The notes below the pieces were generated by a model. It did not search any database. It was given only the letters and a program-made list of their open reading frames with translations, and was not told where the DNA came from. DNA of 49,463 nucleotides from Breznakibacter xylanolyticus (GTDB lineage Bacteria > Bacteroidota > Bacteroidia > Bacteroidales > Marinilabiliaceae), in the NCBI RefSeq assembly GCF_003254275.1, contig NZ_QKZK01000029.1, positions 1-49,463 on the forward strand, written 5' to 3'. A program made the translations under genes and the position numbers. Shown piece after piece: positions 16,215-26,075 of the stretch; the first letter of the stretch is position 1, and the number at the start of each line of letters is the position of its first letter.

Positions 16215-17077
16215 TGACCAAACAGCATCTGCTCAGGGTTATTACGCATTTGCTCCGGGTCGTTCAGTTTACCCTTGTTGCGTTCAAATTCATCAAAGAG
16301 CTCTTTCTCCCGCTTTTCGAGCACCTCTTTATTTTTGAGCCGGCCCATATCGTAATCCAGTTCATAGTCGAGCTTACCCGACTGAAAATAAAACCGCCAC
16401 TTGCCATGTTCCAGTCCGTTGACATATTGGCCAACAATTTCGGGTTTGCCGTCGGAGTAAAACGTTTCGTATTTCCCGTGTATATTCCCGTTGACGTGTT
16501 GCGAACGAAGTTTCAGCCCACCAACTTCATGGTACTGCTCCCACACACCATTTTTTTGATCATTTTTCCAAAAAATTAGCTCTGATGCCTTCCCATTTCG
16601 AAAATAAGTAAGGCTGTTACCCTCACGCTTCCCCATCACGTAGTTTTCACTCGAACCGATTTGATTGCGTCCCACGTAATAAAGCCAAATACTATCACGC
16701 AATGTACCAATGTAATTGCCTTTTGCAATGAGCAGTCCGGTTTCGTCAAATAGCTCAGCCTTCCCTTTATCACCCGTGACATCATAAACAATACGGGCGC
16801 TCACTTTGCCGGTGGGATAATAACGAATCAGCTCCCCAACAGGTTTATCATCCTTAAAAGTAGCAGTGTACGAAGGCTTCCCCGACGTGTAATTCTTTTG
16901 CCAGGCTCCCTGCTTACGTCCTTTATCGTCAGTTTGATTGATGCCTTCACGACGGGGTTCAACGGATTTATTTCGCAGAGCCGGCGGCGGTCCAAACAAA
17001 TCGCCCATCTGAGCCTTAGACGAAAACGAAACGACCATCATCAAAAAAAACACAACCGCAACACACTTCATAACCAT
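16211..17077 (-). CDS. Exported MORN-variant (YwqK-like) repeat protein
   Basis: A 288-residue protein with a signal peptide (MVMKCVAVVFFLMMVVSFSS-KAQ). Repeated units of the type G-x-W-x-x-Y-x-x-G-K follow (QGAWQKNYTSGKPSYTATF, VGELIRYYPTGKVSARIVY, NGVWEQYHEVGG, HGKYETFYSDGKPEIVGQY, HGKWRFYFQSGKLDYELDY), about six in all. These are the MORN-variant repeats found in proteins annotated as YwqK family. The C-terminus is a charged helix ending NNPEQMLFGQ. It is the first gene of the unit that continues into the S8 protease, xseA and xseB. Its role is unknown; partnership with the protease is only suggested by the four-base overlap. Confidence 0.8.
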   Translation of the reverse strand: MVMKCVAVVFFLMMVVSFSSKAQMGDLFGPPPALRNKSVEPRREGINQTDDKGRKQGAWQKNYTSGKPSYTATFKDDKPVGELIRYYPTGKVSARIVYDVTGDKGKAELFDETGLLIAKGNYIGTLRDSIWLYYVGRNQIGSSENYVMGKREGNSLTYFRNGKASELIFWKNDQKNGVWEQYHEVGGLKLRSQHVNGNIHGKYETFYSDGKPEIVGQYVNGLEHGKWRFYFQSGKLDYELDYDMGRLKNKEVLEKREKELFDEFERNKGKLNDPEQMRNNPEQMLFGQ

Positions 17078-17188
17078 GCACGCTTAGGGGTTTGACGAAC
17101 GTAAAAATAATGAAAAAAGTTGGCCAACGCAGACTGTTGGGTGCCCGAATATTGAAACGTGATGCCATTAACAAGGTTGCAAAAAAAT

Positions 17189-17221
17189 GAATGGCCGGAA
17201 GAATCATCTTCCGGCCATTTA
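17189..17221 (-). terminator. dnaK terminator
   Basis: ATGGCCGGAAGA and TCTTCCGGCCAT form a 12-bp stem with a short loop. On the minus strand it is followed by a T-rich run (CATTTTTTTGC), as expected downstream of dnaK. Confidence 0.85.
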
Positions 17222-17245
17222 TCAATCATCCTTGATTCAGGATTG

Positions 17246-19147
17246 TTATTTCACCTCTTCAAAGTCCACATCGGTGACTTCGTCGTCTTTCTTTTGGCTG
17301 CCCGCTGCATCGCCCTGAGGCTGCTGTGCGCTGCCTCCTTGAGCCTGACTTGCGTTGTACATCTCTTGAGAAGCAGCCTGGAACACGCTGTTGAGTTCAT
17401 TAGTAGCTGCTTCGATGCCGGCAAAATCCTTGGCGGCATGTGCTGATTTAAGTTTTTCCAAAGCAGCTTCAATGGGCGCTTTTTTATCGGCAGGTAACTT
17501 ATCGCCAAACTCTTTCAACTGCTTTTCAGTTTGGAAAATCAAACTGTCAGCGTGGTTGAGCTTGTCAATTTCTTCCTTGGCTTTTTTGTCGGCGTCGGCA
17601 TTGGCAGCAGCCTCGTTACGCATGCGCTTAATTTCGTCGTCGGTCAAGCCCGATGAAGCCTCAATACGAATGCTTTGCTCTTTACCGGTGCCTTTATCTT
17701 TGGCCGTTACGTGCAAAATACCGTTGGCATCGATATCGAAAGTCACTTCAATTTGAGGAACGCCACGGGGGGCAGGCGGAATGCTGTCGAGGTGGAAACG
17801 ACCAATGGTTTTGTTATCACGAGCCATGGGACGCTCACCCTGCAGAACATGAATTTCAACCGAAGGCTGGTTATCGGCCGCCGTGGTAAATGTTTCTGAT
17901 TTTTTGGTGGGGATAGTCGTGTTGGACTCAATCAAACGAGTCATCACACCGCCCATGGTTTCAATACCCAACGAAAGCGGAGTCACGTCGAGCAGCAATA
18001 CATCCTTCACTTCACCGGTCAACACGCCCCCCTGAATGGCAGCACCAACGGCCACCACCTCATCGGGGTTCACTCCTTTCGAAGGTTTTTTACCGAAGAA
18101 ATCTTCCACAATTTTCTGAATGGCGGGGATACGGGTTGAACCACCCACCAAAATCACTTCATCGATGTCCGAAGGCGTCATGCCGGCATCTTTCAAAGCG
18201 ATTTTACAAGGCTCGAGCGAACGCTGAATCAAACGGTCGGCCAACTGCTCAAACTGGGCACGAGTAAGGGTGCGCACCAAGTGTTTGGGAATACCGTTTA
18301 CGGGCATGATGTAGGGCAAGTTGATTTCGGTTGACGTGGTGCTGGAAAGTTCAATTTTAGCTTTCTCGGCGGCATCTTTTAAGCGCTGCAAAGCCATGGG
18401 ATCCTGACGCAGGTCAATGCCTTCGTCTTTCTTGAACTCTTCGGCCAACCAATTGATAATGGAATCATCAAAATCATCACCCCCCAGGTGAGTATCACCA
18501 TTGGTCGATTTGACTTCAAAAACGCCATCCCCCAATTCGAGGATAGAGATATCGAAAGTACCGCCACCCAAGTCAAACACTGCGATTTTCATATCCTTGT
18601 GCATCTTATCCAAACCATAGGCCAAGGCAGCAGCTGTGGGCTCGTTGATGATACGACGTACTTTCAATCCGGCTATTTCGCCGGCCTCTTTGGTGGCCTG
18701 ACGCTGTGCATCGTTAAAATAAGCAGGCACGGTAATCACTGCTTCTGTCACTTCTTGCCCCAAATAGTCTTCGGCAGTTTTCTTCATTTTTTGAAGCACC
18801 ATGGCCGAGATTTCCTGAGGAGAGAACATGCGGTCATCAATTTTCACGCGGGGGGTGTTATTGTCACCACGCACCACTTCGTACGACACACGAGAAATTT
18901 CATGAGGCACTTCGCCATAAGAAGTTCCCATTAAACGTTTAATTGAATAGATTGTTTTATGTGGATTGGTGATAGCCTGACGCTTGGCAGGATCGCCCAC
19001 TTTACGCTCCCCGTTTTCAATAAAAGCCACGATTGAAGGCGTGGTGCGTTTCCCTTCGCTGTTGGGGATAACCACCGGCTCGTTGCCTTCCATAACCGAA
19101 ACACATGAGTTGGTGGTCCCTAAGTCGATACCAATTATCTTTCCCAT
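17246..19147 (-). CDS. dnaK: Molecular chaperone DnaK (Hsp70)
   Basis: A 633-residue Hsp70 with ATP-dependent peptide binding in protein folding and heat-shock control. The nucleotide-binding domain carries [13 protein letters not shown] near the N-terminus, [17 protein letters not shown] and [14 protein letters not shown]. The linker ([16 protein letters not shown]) is followed by the substrate-binding beta domain and helical lid, and the usual acidic tail [10 protein letters not shown]. Length is normal. grpE and dnaJ are not adjacent, which is common in this phylum. It stands alone with its own terminator and is divergent from hemH across a 298-bp gap. Confidence 0.98.
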   Translation of the reverse strand: MGKIIGIDLGTTNSCVSVMEGNEPVVIPNSEGKRTTPSIVAFIENGERKVGDPAKRQAITNPHKTIYSIKRLMGTSYGEVPHEISRVSYEVVRGDNNTPRVKIDDRMFSPQEISAMVLQKMKKTAEDYLGQEVTEAVITVPAYFNDAQRQATKEAGEIAGLKVRRIINEPTAAALAYGLDKMHKDMKIAVFDLGGGTFDISILELGDGVFEVKSTNGDTHLGGDDFDDSIINWLAEEFKKDEGIDLRQDPMALQRLKDAAEKAKIELSSTTSTEINLPYIMPVNGIPKHLVRTLTRAQFEQLADRLIQRSLEPCKIALKDAGMTPSDIDEVILVGGSTRIPAIQKIVEDFFGKKPSKGVNPDEVVAVGAAIQGGVLTGEVKDVLLLDVTPLSLGIETMGGVMTRLIESNTTIPTKKSETFTTAADNQPSVEIHVLQGERPMARDNKTIGRFHLDSIPPAPRGVPQIEVTFDIDANGILHVTAKDKGTGKEQSIRIEASSGLTDDEIKRMRNEAAANADADKKAKEEIDKLNHADSLIFQTEKQLKEFGDKLPADKKAPIEAALEKLKSAHAAKDFAGIEAATNELNSVFQAASQEMYNASQAQGGSAQQPQGDAAGSQKKDDEVTDVDFEEVK

Positions 19148-19270
19148 TTTAATTGAAATTTATTGTATTGTAAATGTTAATTCTCAGTCACAGCCTCCAT
19201 TAATCAAAGGGTGTGCCACAATCAAAAAAGGTGATTCTGACAGGTTTTTTGGCAAAAAGAACCACACAAG

Positions 19271-19297
19271 CGACACATCTGTCACCTTTCTGTGTCG
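19271..19297. promoter_or_regulatory. Inverted repeat in the dnaK-hemH divergent region
   Basis: CGACACA (19271-19277) and TGTGTCG (19291-19297) form a 7-bp dyad with a 13-bp centre. It lies about 125 bp upstream of dnaK and 150 bp upstream of hemH. It could be an operator for either gene. No CIRCE element is seen in this gap. Confidence 0.3.
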
Positions 19298-19445
19298 TTT
19301 TGTCAGATTTCCCTTCCCTGTTACTGCAACACGACAGTCACAAGGACAATAAAATCAACACCACAAAACAGCTATCTTTACCCGAGCCAACGCCAAACAA
19401 CCCGGCGCCTCAATTGTTAATGTTCAAAACACAATCGTTAAAGAT

Positions 19446-20456
19446 ATGACACCGCCCCAGGCCATTCTCCTGATAAATGTCGGCACGCCCGACACTCCTC
19501 GCACAGGTGACGTGCGACGATACCTGAGCCAGTTTTTGGGCGACGGACGCGTCATTGACCTGCCCTGGCTGGGGCGAAAGCTATTGGTAAACGGCATCAT
19601 CGTGCCATTCAGAGCCCCCAAATCGGCCAAACTGTACCAACAATTGTGGACTCCCAACGGGTCGCCCCTCCTTCACAACGGCATACTGCTACGCGATGCC
19701 CTGCAACATGAGATGCAAGACAAAGCAGACGTTTACCTGGCCATGCGGTATGGCAATCCGTCCATTCCGAGCATCCTTAATCAGATTAATAAAAAATGCT
19801 ACAACCGTCTGACCATCGTACCTCTGTTTCCACATTATGCATCATCCACAACCGGCACTGCCATTGAAGCAGTACTGCTCCATTTAAAAAACCAAAATGT
19901 AATCCCCCGGGTAAATATCATAGGACAGTTCTTCCAACACCCCGCGTATATCGAGGCATTCGCACATCAAATCAGCCAACACACCCTGCACGACTACGAC
20001 CACATCCTCTTTTCGTACCATGGGTTGCCCATCCGCCATGTGCTACGAACACATCCCGGAAAAACCTGCCAAGAGCTCAACTGTCATCAAACCTACACGA
20101 CAGACAACGCCTACTGTTACCACGCGGCCTGCCACGCCACCACCCGCCTGCTGGCAAACAAACTAAACTTACACCCAGAACATTACACCACAGCATTCCA
20201 GTCCCGCCTGGGCAAAGGATGGCTACAACCATTTGCCGACGAGACCATTCAGTCGCTCGCTAAAAAAGGCGTTAAAAAACTTTTGGTTGTAAGCCCCGCA
20301 TTTGTGGCCGACTGCCTTGAGACAACCATCGAAATTGGTCTTGAATACAGGGAACTATTTCGCGAACATGGGGGCGAAAACCTCACTCTGGTCGAGAGTC
20401 TCAATGCAACCCCGCAATGGGTAAAAGGCCTAAAAAACATCATTGAAGCCGGATAA
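19446..20456 (+). CDS. hemH: Ferrochelatase
   Basis: A 336-residue ferrochelatase that inserts Fe2+ into protoporphyrin IX (or the coproporphyrin equivalent) to make heme. Family features are AILLINVGTPDTP at the N-terminus, LAMRYGNPSI, IVPLFPHYASSTTGTAIEAV, and the signature FSYHGLPIRHV with the metal-site His. The C-terminal half has VVSPAFVADCLETTIEIGLE with the conserved Glu. Several cysteines (CQELNC, YCYHAAC) lie in the middle. It converges on hemY with three bases between the stops, so heme genes sit on both strands here. Confidence 0.95.
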   Translation: MTPPQAILLINVGTPDTPRTGDVRRYLSQFLGDGRVIDLPWLGRKLLVNGIIVPFRAPKSAKLYQQLWTPNGSPLLHNGILLRDALQHEMQDKADVYLAMRYGNPSIPSILNQINKKCYNRLTIVPLFPHYASSTTGTAIEAVLLHLKNQNVIPRVNIIGQFFQHPAYIEAFAHQISQHTLHDYDHILFSYHGLPIRHVLRTHPGKTCQELNCHQTYTTDNAYCYHAACHATTRLLANKLNLHPEHYTTAFQSRLGKGWLQPFADETIQSLAKKGVKKLLVVSPAFVADCLETTIEIGLEYRELFREHGGENLTLVESLNATPQWVKGLKNIIEAG

Positions 20457-20459
20457 TCA

Positions 20460-21836
20460 TCACTCACCCATCGCGGTAATGGCGTCGGCCATCTGGCGCC
20501 CCTGCCGAATGCGGTCGGCCATTCCAATACCCCCACGGAGATTGCCCCCAATCACCAGACCAGGATATTGCGATTGAATGCTTTCAACAGCCGCGAGCCG
20601 ACGCCCGGTATCAGCCTCGTATTGCGGAATGGCATGCTGATAACGGAATATCCGCACCAAATCGGGGTCAAACGCCTTCAACCCCATCATGGCACACACC
20701 TCACGCGCAGTACGCTCCATCACCTGCTCATCAGTCAGCGAAAGCACTACGGGGTGACGCCTGCCCCCCATGAACACCATCATCAAAGCCCCACCCTGGG
20801 GTGCACGTTGTTTTAAAAATGACGACGGGAGCAAAACCCCCAACACATCGCGCCCCTCACGCTCGGGAACCAGACCTCCAAAAGCTTTGAGTGATATGCC
20901 CCGCCACTGCCGAAAGCCCAACACCACCTGCACCATGGGTACATAATGCAAATCGACAAAGGACTGCAAGCGAGAGCCATCAACAAACGGCAACAAATCG
21001 GGTAACGCTCCGGCGCCACAAGTGGTCACCACGTGTGAGGCCGATAATTCCAACGGTTGCTGATGCCGAACTCCCGTCACCCGAAATCGACAGGAGCCTT
21101 CATTCACAGCACTCACTGCCACCTCACCACAATGAGTTAGCACGCGCTCACGTCCAATGGCTTCGATCAAAGCCGTCACCAATCGATCGAGTCCACCCTC
21201 AAATGAGAACACTTCGCGCGTGGCCAAATGCGCATTGGGTGCTTTGGGTTCCTTCCGTTTTTTTATCGTTCCCTTCACAAAACTGCCATAAGTCTGCTCC
21301 AACTGATAAAGTTTGGGGAGAGCAAAACGGGTTACCAACCGTTCGGGATCACCGGCATACACACCAGCCACAAACGGATTTACGGCATAATCGAGAAAAC
21401 TCCGCCCCATACGGCGGCGCACCAGGTCGGCCAACGATTCGTCGGGATTGGTTCCGGGCTTACGCCAAGGCTCGCCCAAGATGCGAAACTTATCGCCCCA
21501 GGTAAAGAGTGGTGTTTTAATGGCACTCAACAGCCCTGATGGTAATGCCTGCCAGCCATTGTCCTTCCAAATCCAACGGACCTTGGCATCGGGGTTGGCA
21601 ATGTCAACCCGACAAAGCCCCGACAACTCAGCAAACAACTCGCCTGCTTCCGGGTGACTCAGCACCCCCGTGGTTGGCCCCGACTCAAAGGTAAATCCCT
21701 GTTCGTGATGAGTTTCAATCACTCCTCCCGCTCGATGCGATTTCTCAATCACGGTTACCTGATGCCCTTGTTTCTTTAAATAATATGCCGTCGTTAAGCC
21801 GGTCAATCCGGCTCCAATCACCACCACTGATGCCAT
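20460..21836 (-). CDS. hemY: HemY-type protoporphyrinogen/coproporphyrinogen oxidase
   Basis: A 458-residue FAD-dependent oxidase of the HemY family (also named HemG in some annotations) that oxidises protoporphyrinogen IX, or coproporphyrinogen III, to the porphyrin. The FAD-binding GAGLTGLTTAYYLKKQGHQV is at residues 7-26, followed by AGGVIETHHEQGF and ESGPTTGV. A C-terminal FAD motif reads GLVIGGNLRGGIGMADRI. Because hemN lies directly upstream (21 bp, same strand), protoporphyrinogen is the more likely substrate. The two genes probably share the hemN promoter. Confidence 0.92.
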   Translation of the reverse strand: MASVVVIGAGLTGLTTAYYLKKQGHQVTVIEKSHRAGGVIETHHEQGFTFESGPTTGVLSHPEAGELFAELSGLCRVDIANPDAKVRWIWKDNGWQALPSGLLSAIKTPLFTWGDKFRILGEPWRKPGTNPDESLADLVRRRMGRSFLDYAVNPFVAGVYAGDPERLVTRFALPKLYQLEQTYGSFVKGTIKKRKEPKAPNAHLATREVFSFEGGLDRLVTALIEAIGRERVLTHCGEVAVSAVNEGSCRFRVTGVRHQQPLELSASHVVTTCGAGALPDLLPFVDGSRLQSFVDLHYVPMVQVVLGFRQWRGISLKAFGGLVPEREGRDVLGVLLPSSFLKQRAPQGGALMMVFMGGRRHPVVLSLTDEQVMERTAREVCAMMGLKAFDPDLVRIFRYQHAIPQYEADTGRRLAAVESIQSQYPGLVIGGNLRGGIGMADRIRQGRQMADAITAMGE

Positions 21837-21857
21837 CTCGTTAATATAATTATGTGA

Positions 21858-23279
21858 TTAAACCGATTTAGAATAGGTCAAATTGCCACCCTTAAAGGCA
21901 GGATCGAACATCACGGCCACGTTACGAATAAAGAAACGTCCCACTGAAGTGACCCGCACCCCTTGGTCACTTACTTCCACCAAGCCATCATCGACCAAGC
22001 CAACGAAATCTTCGTCTCTGAAATGGACAATGCGGCGAATCTCTGCCGCATCTACACCCAACACGGTCTCCAACTCGTCCCACAACACGAAGCGATTACA
22101 CATCAATGAATTAATCACTTCTCTCACCACAACCTCAGAGTCACTCAACGCAACCCCCTTTTCTACGGCAAACTCGCCACGGCTAATTGTGTCGATGTAT
22201 AAAGTAATATCTTTGGTATTTTGCACATAATGCCGATGCAACTGACTAATGCCCGACACACCAAAGGCGTAAACCTGTCCGGTCGTTTGACGGGTACAGT
22301 ACCCCTGAAAGTTACGATGCAAAGTCCCGGAATCCAAAGCCTTGACCATTTCATCATCGGGACGGGCAAAATGATCCATCCCCACCTCGCGATATCCCCC
22401 TTCTGCCATTAATCGGAATCCGGTTTCAAACATCTTCAGCTTGATATCGGGAGCCGGCAACCCGGCTCGATCCAAGGCCTCCTGATACTTCTTAATCCAG
22501 GGAACATGCGCATACGAAAAAGTCACAATGCGATCGGGGGCATGAGCAATGGCCTGGCTAACGGTTTGCGCAAAACTCTCGGGTGATTGACCGGGCAAAC
22601 CGTAAATAAAATCGAGATTAATTTTTACATCAGCATTGTATTTCCTAAACAGACGCATCACTTCGTCGACGGGTAAACGAGACGGATCGCGGTTGACCGT
22701 CTTGAGCACCTGGAGGTTAAAATCCTGAATCCCCAAGCTCACCCGATTGAACCTGGCATCAACCAAAGCTTTAATATACTCCTCATTGAGATAGCCGGGA
22801 TGGCACTCAATGGCAATTTCGGGCTGCTCAGCCATGGGAAACAAATCAAAAATCAACCGATTGATGCGATTCAAATGCGTATGAGCAATGGCATTGGGCG
22901 TTCCTCCACCATAATGAATTTGCGACACCTTGCGATGCGGTGCCAAATGCTGCCTCACCATCTCCAACTCACGACAAATGGCATCTACATAAGCATTTAC
23001 CTGCTCGGTTTGCCCCATGCGGGTGGAGTTGCATCCGCAATAGAAACAGATTTTATGACAAAATGGAATGTGAATGTAGATGGAAATATTATCAGGCTTT
23101 TGCCCATTCGATGCCTCCAAAGCTTGCCGGTAGCTGGAACTATGAAACGGCCCAAACAGATTGGCAGGCGGGTAACTGGTGTAGCGCGGAACAGCCTGAT
23201 TGTATTTTTCGAGCAGAGTGCGGGATACTTCAAACGGAACATGCCCGTTGACCTGAGGAAAGTTGGCTTGATGAGTCAT
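21858..23279 (-). CDS. hemN: Oxygen-independent coproporphyrinogen III oxidase (radical SAM)
   Basis: A 473-residue radical SAM enzyme that converts coproporphyrinogen III to protoporphyrinogen IX without oxygen. It fits an anaerobic or facultative lifestyle. The 4Fe-4S motif is C74-x3-C78-x2-C81, followed by C83, as in true HemN; YGGGTPNAI and the HemN-type N-terminus (NQAVPRYTSYPPANLF) support this. The C-terminal HemN domain contains the NSLMCN segment. ATG 23279 is chosen because it lies about 30 bp after a good -7 element; an upstream in-frame ATG at 23405 would place the promoter inside the gene. Confidence 0.94.
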   Translation of the reverse strand: MTHQANFPQVNGHVPFEVSRTLLEKYNQAVPRYTSYPPANLFGPFHSSSYRQALEASNGQKPDNISIYIHIPFCHKICFYCGCNSTRMGQTEQVNAYVDAICRELEMVRQHLAPHRKVSQIHYGGGTPNAIAHTHLNRINRLIFDLFPMAEQPEIAIECHPGYLNEEYIKALVDARFNRVSLGIQDFNLQVLKTVNRDPSRLPVDEVMRLFRKYNADVKINLDFIYGLPGQSPESFAQTVSQAIAHAPDRIVTFSYAHVPWIKKYQEALDRAGLPAPDIKLKMFETGFRLMAEGGYREVGMDHFARPDDEMVKALDSGTLHRNFQGYCTRQTTGQVYAFGVSGISQLHRHYVQNTKDITLYIDTISRGEFAVEKGVALSDSEVVVREVINSLMCNRFVLWDELETVLGVDAAEIRRIVHFRDEDFVGLVDDGLVEVSDQGVRVTSVGRFFIRNVAVMFDPAFKGGNLTYSKSV

Positions 23280-23313
23280 GAAATTCAATATTCGGTAGTC
23301 ATTCGAACGAAAT

Positions 23314-23348
23314 GCAAAGATATCTGAATAACCAATGAAACGACCAAA
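23314..23348 (-). promoter_or_regulatory. hemN promoter
   Basis: On the minus strand, TTTG (23348-23345), a 22-bp gap and TATCTTTGC (23322-23314), an exact -7 match. Transcription would start near 23308, giving a leader of about 30 nt. Confidence 0.65.
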
Positions 23349-23430
23349 AAGTTGAGCACAACACATCCCCGGGACAAAAAACGACCGTCTCGTACGCAGA
23401 TTCACGCTTCAATTGCAAGGTTATTTATTG

Positions 23431-23439
23431 TACATTTGC
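23431..23439 (+). promoter_or_regulatory. -7-like element upstream of the pseudouridine synthase
   Basis: TACATTTGC matches TAnnTTTG plus the favoured C. It lies about 107 bp upstream of the gene start. Confidence 0.5.
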
Positions 23440-23545
23440 ACACAAACAAAATGAAGGGATAATGCCTTTCATCAATCATCATCGCAAAACCATCCACACC
23501 TTCTCCGTTGAGTTTGCGACAAAACACATCATGTAAGCACAAGTA

Positions 23546-24232
23546 ATGAAGTTAGATATTTTATACGAAGACAACCACATCATTGCCGTCAACAAAACCA
23601 ACTCCGACCTGGTGCAGGGCGATGAAACCGGCGATAGCACACTGGCCGATGCGGTAAAAGCATACATCAAAGAAAAATACAACAAACCGGGCGACGTGTA
23701 CCTTGGCATTGCCCATCGACTGGATCGACCCGTAAGCGGTATTGTGGTTTTTGCACGCACCACCAAAGCATTGGTACGCCTCAACAAAATGTTCCTCGAA
23801 AAAGAAGTCAAAAAAACCTATTGGGCCGTTGTAAAACAATTACCCGAAGAGTTTGAAGCCGACTTGGTACATTTCATTTTAAAAGACGAAGAGAAGAACA
23901 AATCGCACGTGTTCAACAAACACCGCAAAGGCTCAAAAGAAGCCATTCTTCACTACAAGTTAATATCCAGTTCGTCAAATTACCATTTGTTGGAGGTCGA
24001 TTTGAAAACCGGTCGCCACCACCAAATCCGCGCCCAGCTCGCCAAAATCGGCTGCCCCATTCGCGGTGACCTCAAATATGGTTTTGCCAGGTCGAACCCC
24101 AACGGTGGCATCTCGCTACATGCGCGACGCATTGAATTCATTCACCCTGTAAAAAACGAGCCCATCATCATTGAGGCACAACCACCTAAAGACGAACCAC
24201 TGTGGCGCGAATTTAGAAACATGATGGGATAA
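23546..24232 (+). CDS. RluA-family pseudouridine synthase
   Basis: A 228-residue pseudouridine synthase that isomerises uridine in rRNA or tRNA. The catalytic motif IAHRLDRPVSGIVVFARTTK places the nucleophilic Asp at residue 60. Motif II (YWAVV) and motif III (TGRHHQIRAQLAKIGCPIRGD) follow. There is no N-terminal S4 domain, so it is the short RluA/TruC-like kind, and the target uridine cannot be told. It converges on cdd with only six bases between. Confidence 0.92.
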   Translation: MKLDILYEDNHIIAVNKTNSDLVQGDETGDSTLADAVKAYIKEKYNKPGDVYLGIAHRLDRPVSGIVVFARTTKALVRLNKMFLEKEVKKTYWAVVKQLPEEFEADLVHFILKDEEKNKSHVFNKHRKGSKEAILHYKLISSSSNYHLLEVDLKTGRHHQIRAQLAKIGCPIRGDLKYGFARSNPNGGISLHARRIEFIHPVKNEPIIIEAQPPKDEPLWREFRNMMG

Positions 24233-24238
24233 AAACAC

Positions 24239-24727
24239 TCATTTTTTCAACGAACTGCCATCAAAAGCAAAAGTCATCAAGCTGTCCACCGACGATAGTT
24301 TGATGACTTTATTTTTTCCTACCATCCACACCTCAATGGGATGATTTTGACGCCCTTGGCTTTCGAGCATTACCTGACGACAGGCACCACATGGGGTGAT
24401 GGGCGACTGGGTCAGATCGGCACCTTCGCCCGCAGCAAGAGCAATGGCTCGGATTGACAAATGAGGATACTGCGCGTTGGCATAAAACATGGCCACCCGT
24501 TCGGCACACAATCCCGAAGGATAAGCCCCATTCTCCTGATTATTGCCGGTAACAACACTGCCATCGGAGAGCAACAAAGCCGCCCCCACCTGAAAACGAG
24601 AATAAGGAGCATAAGCACCTTCACGCACTGCGATTGATTTATCAATCAATCGCTGAATATCTTGCGGAATTGCTCCGTCATTCAAATCATACTCCCAATA
24701 AGAAATGGTCAATTGCATCTGCGGCAT
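24239..24727 (-). CDS. cdd: Cytidine deaminase
   Basis: A 162-residue zinc-dependent cytidine/deoxycytidine deaminase of pyrimidine salvage. The active site reads C74-A75-E76 (SGLCAERVAMFY), with zinc ligands C113 and C116 in TPCGACRQVM; the Cys-Ala-Glu form is the usual one for small Cdd enzymes. The N-terminal AYAPYSRFQVGAALLLSDG is the conserved substrate-binding stretch. ATG 24718 (MQLTISYW) is a possible alternative start. Confidence 0.95.
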   Translation of the reverse strand: MPQMQLTISYWEYDLNDGAIPQDIQRLIDKSIAVREGAYAPYSRFQVGAALLLSDGSVVTGNNQENGAYPSGLCAERVAMFYANAQYPHLSIRAIALAAGEGADLTQSPITPCGACRQVMLESQGRQNHPIEVWMVGKNKVIKLSSVDSLMTFAFDGSSLKK

Positions 24728-24850
24728 GGCTCTCTATTTTTATATGAAAACATTATTCGCGCCAGTAGGTTCCATCCCTAACTGCCGGCTCAACCAAAGA
24801 TAATGCATCCGAATAAAAGAAACGCCGGGTGGCATCATTTCCGTTTTTTT

Positions 24851-24859
24851 TATCTTTGC
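24851..24859 (+). promoter_or_regulatory. -7 element upstream of the glucosaminidase gene
   Basis: TATCTTTGC is an exact match to TAnnTTTG plus C. It lies 28 bp upstream of the chosen start and makes the more upstream in-frame ATG at 24803 unusable. Confidence 0.55.
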
Positions 24860-24886
24860 AACGAATCAGAAATGCAAAACAATAAA

Positions 24887-25846
24887 ATGAACAGCAAATA
24901 CTTGACCATCGCCTTGGCTTGTTGCCTGTCGTTGGGCTCACATAAGCTCGTCGCCCAGCGAATGTCGACGCAAAATTACGTGGAGCAATACAGCAAATGG
25001 GCTGTTGTCGAAATGAAACGCACCGGTGTACCGGCCAGCATCACCTTGGCTCAGGGCATCTTAGAATCGAGCAGCGGCAACAGCTCCCTGGCAGTGGATG
25101 CCAATAACCACTTTGGAATTAAATGTCACGACTGGACCGGAAAAAAAGTCTACAAAGACGATGACACAAAAAATGAATGCTTCCGCCACTACGACTCAGC
25201 CTACGATTCATACGTCGACCACTCTAATTTTTTGCGCGGTCGACAAAGATATGCTGCCCTGTTTGAGCTCGAAACCACCGACTATAAAGGGTGGGCGCAT
25301 GGACTTCGCAAGGCCGGATATGCGACCGATCCCAACTACCCGGCTAAACTCATCAAATACATCGAAGATTATCAACTCTATCGATATGATTTCCACATTG
25401 ACAATGACGCTGTGGCAGCCAACGACGATTTTGAACAAAACGTTTCCACCTCATCGAAACGAAAAACCGATGACTTTGTGATTAACATGGGGCAATCGCA
25501 TCCCATCAAATACAACAATGGTGTTGCTTATATCGAAGTTGGTGAAAACGACACCTTCGAGTCCATTAGTAAGGAATTCGCCATGCGCGCTTGGGAAATC
25601 TATCACTACAACGATATCGCCTCGAGCGACAACATTAAGAAATACCGAATTCTTTACATCAAACCAAAACACAACAAAGCCCATCCCAACCACGACACGC
25701 ACTCTGTCAAGCAAGGGGAAACCATGCATTACATTTCGCAAAAATATGGCATCAAACTCAAACGACTGTTTAAATACAATCATCTTACCATTGGAACAGA
25801 ACCCAAAGCCGGTGACATTTTGCAACTAAGAAAAATGCAGGATTAA
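24887..25846 (+). CDS. Exported glucosaminidase (GH73) with LysM repeats
   Basis: About 319 residues, predicted to hydrolyse or remodel peptidoglycan in the periplasm. A signal peptide (MNSKYLTIALACCLSLGSHK-LVAQ) precedes a GH73/FlgJ-type glucosaminidase domain. Its features are MKRTGVPASITLAQGILES with the catalytic Glu, GNNSLAVDANNHFGIKCHD-like text, and WAHGLRKAGYATDPNYPAKL. The C-terminal part has one degenerate and one good LysM: VAYIEVGENDTFESISKEFA and HSVKQGETMHYISQKYGIKL. ATG 24887 gives the best signal peptide and follows the promoter; ATG 24872 is possible. Confidence 0.9.
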   Translation: MNSKYLTIALACCLSLGSHKLVAQRMSTQNYVEQYSKWAVVEMKRTGVPASITLAQGILESSSGNSSLAVDANNHFGIKCHDWTGKKVYKDDDTKNECFRHYDSAYDSYVDHSNFLRGRQRYAALFELETTDYKGWAHGLRKAGYATDPNYPAKLIKYIEDYQLYRYDFHIDNDAVAANDDFEQNVSTSSKRKTDDFVINMGQSHPIKYNNGVAYIEVGENDTFESISKEFAMRAWEIYHYNDIASSDNIKKYRILYIKPKHNKAHPNHDTHSVKQGETMHYISQKYGIKLKRLFKYNHLTIGTEPKAGDILQLRKMQD

Positions 25847-25870
25847 TCAAAATCCTCCTCCCATACAAAA

Positions 25871-25902
25871 CGCCTGTTGCTCTATGCAGCAGGCGTTTTT
25901 AT
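25871..25902 (+). terminator. Terminator of the glucosaminidase gene
   Basis: CGCCTGTTGC and GCAGCAGGCG form a 10-bp stem with one mismatch around a 5-nt loop, followed by TTTTTATTT. Confidence 0.88.
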
Positions 25903-26075
25903 TTATCATCAACTTCGGATGCACAACAAGCAAACAGAGAAGTTACAACGCATTACAAAAAATGCTAAAACACAACAAACATTCCATCCCAATTACTCAT
26001 ACGAATAGACTTGAATTATCGGATAACTATCACAACCAGTGAATCCGTTTACCAGATATCAACCCCACCCATTCA

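Noticed and set aside
19148-19445. CIRCE heat-shock operator upstream of dnaK
   Set aside because: No TTAGCACTC-N9-GAGTGCTAA or close variant is present.
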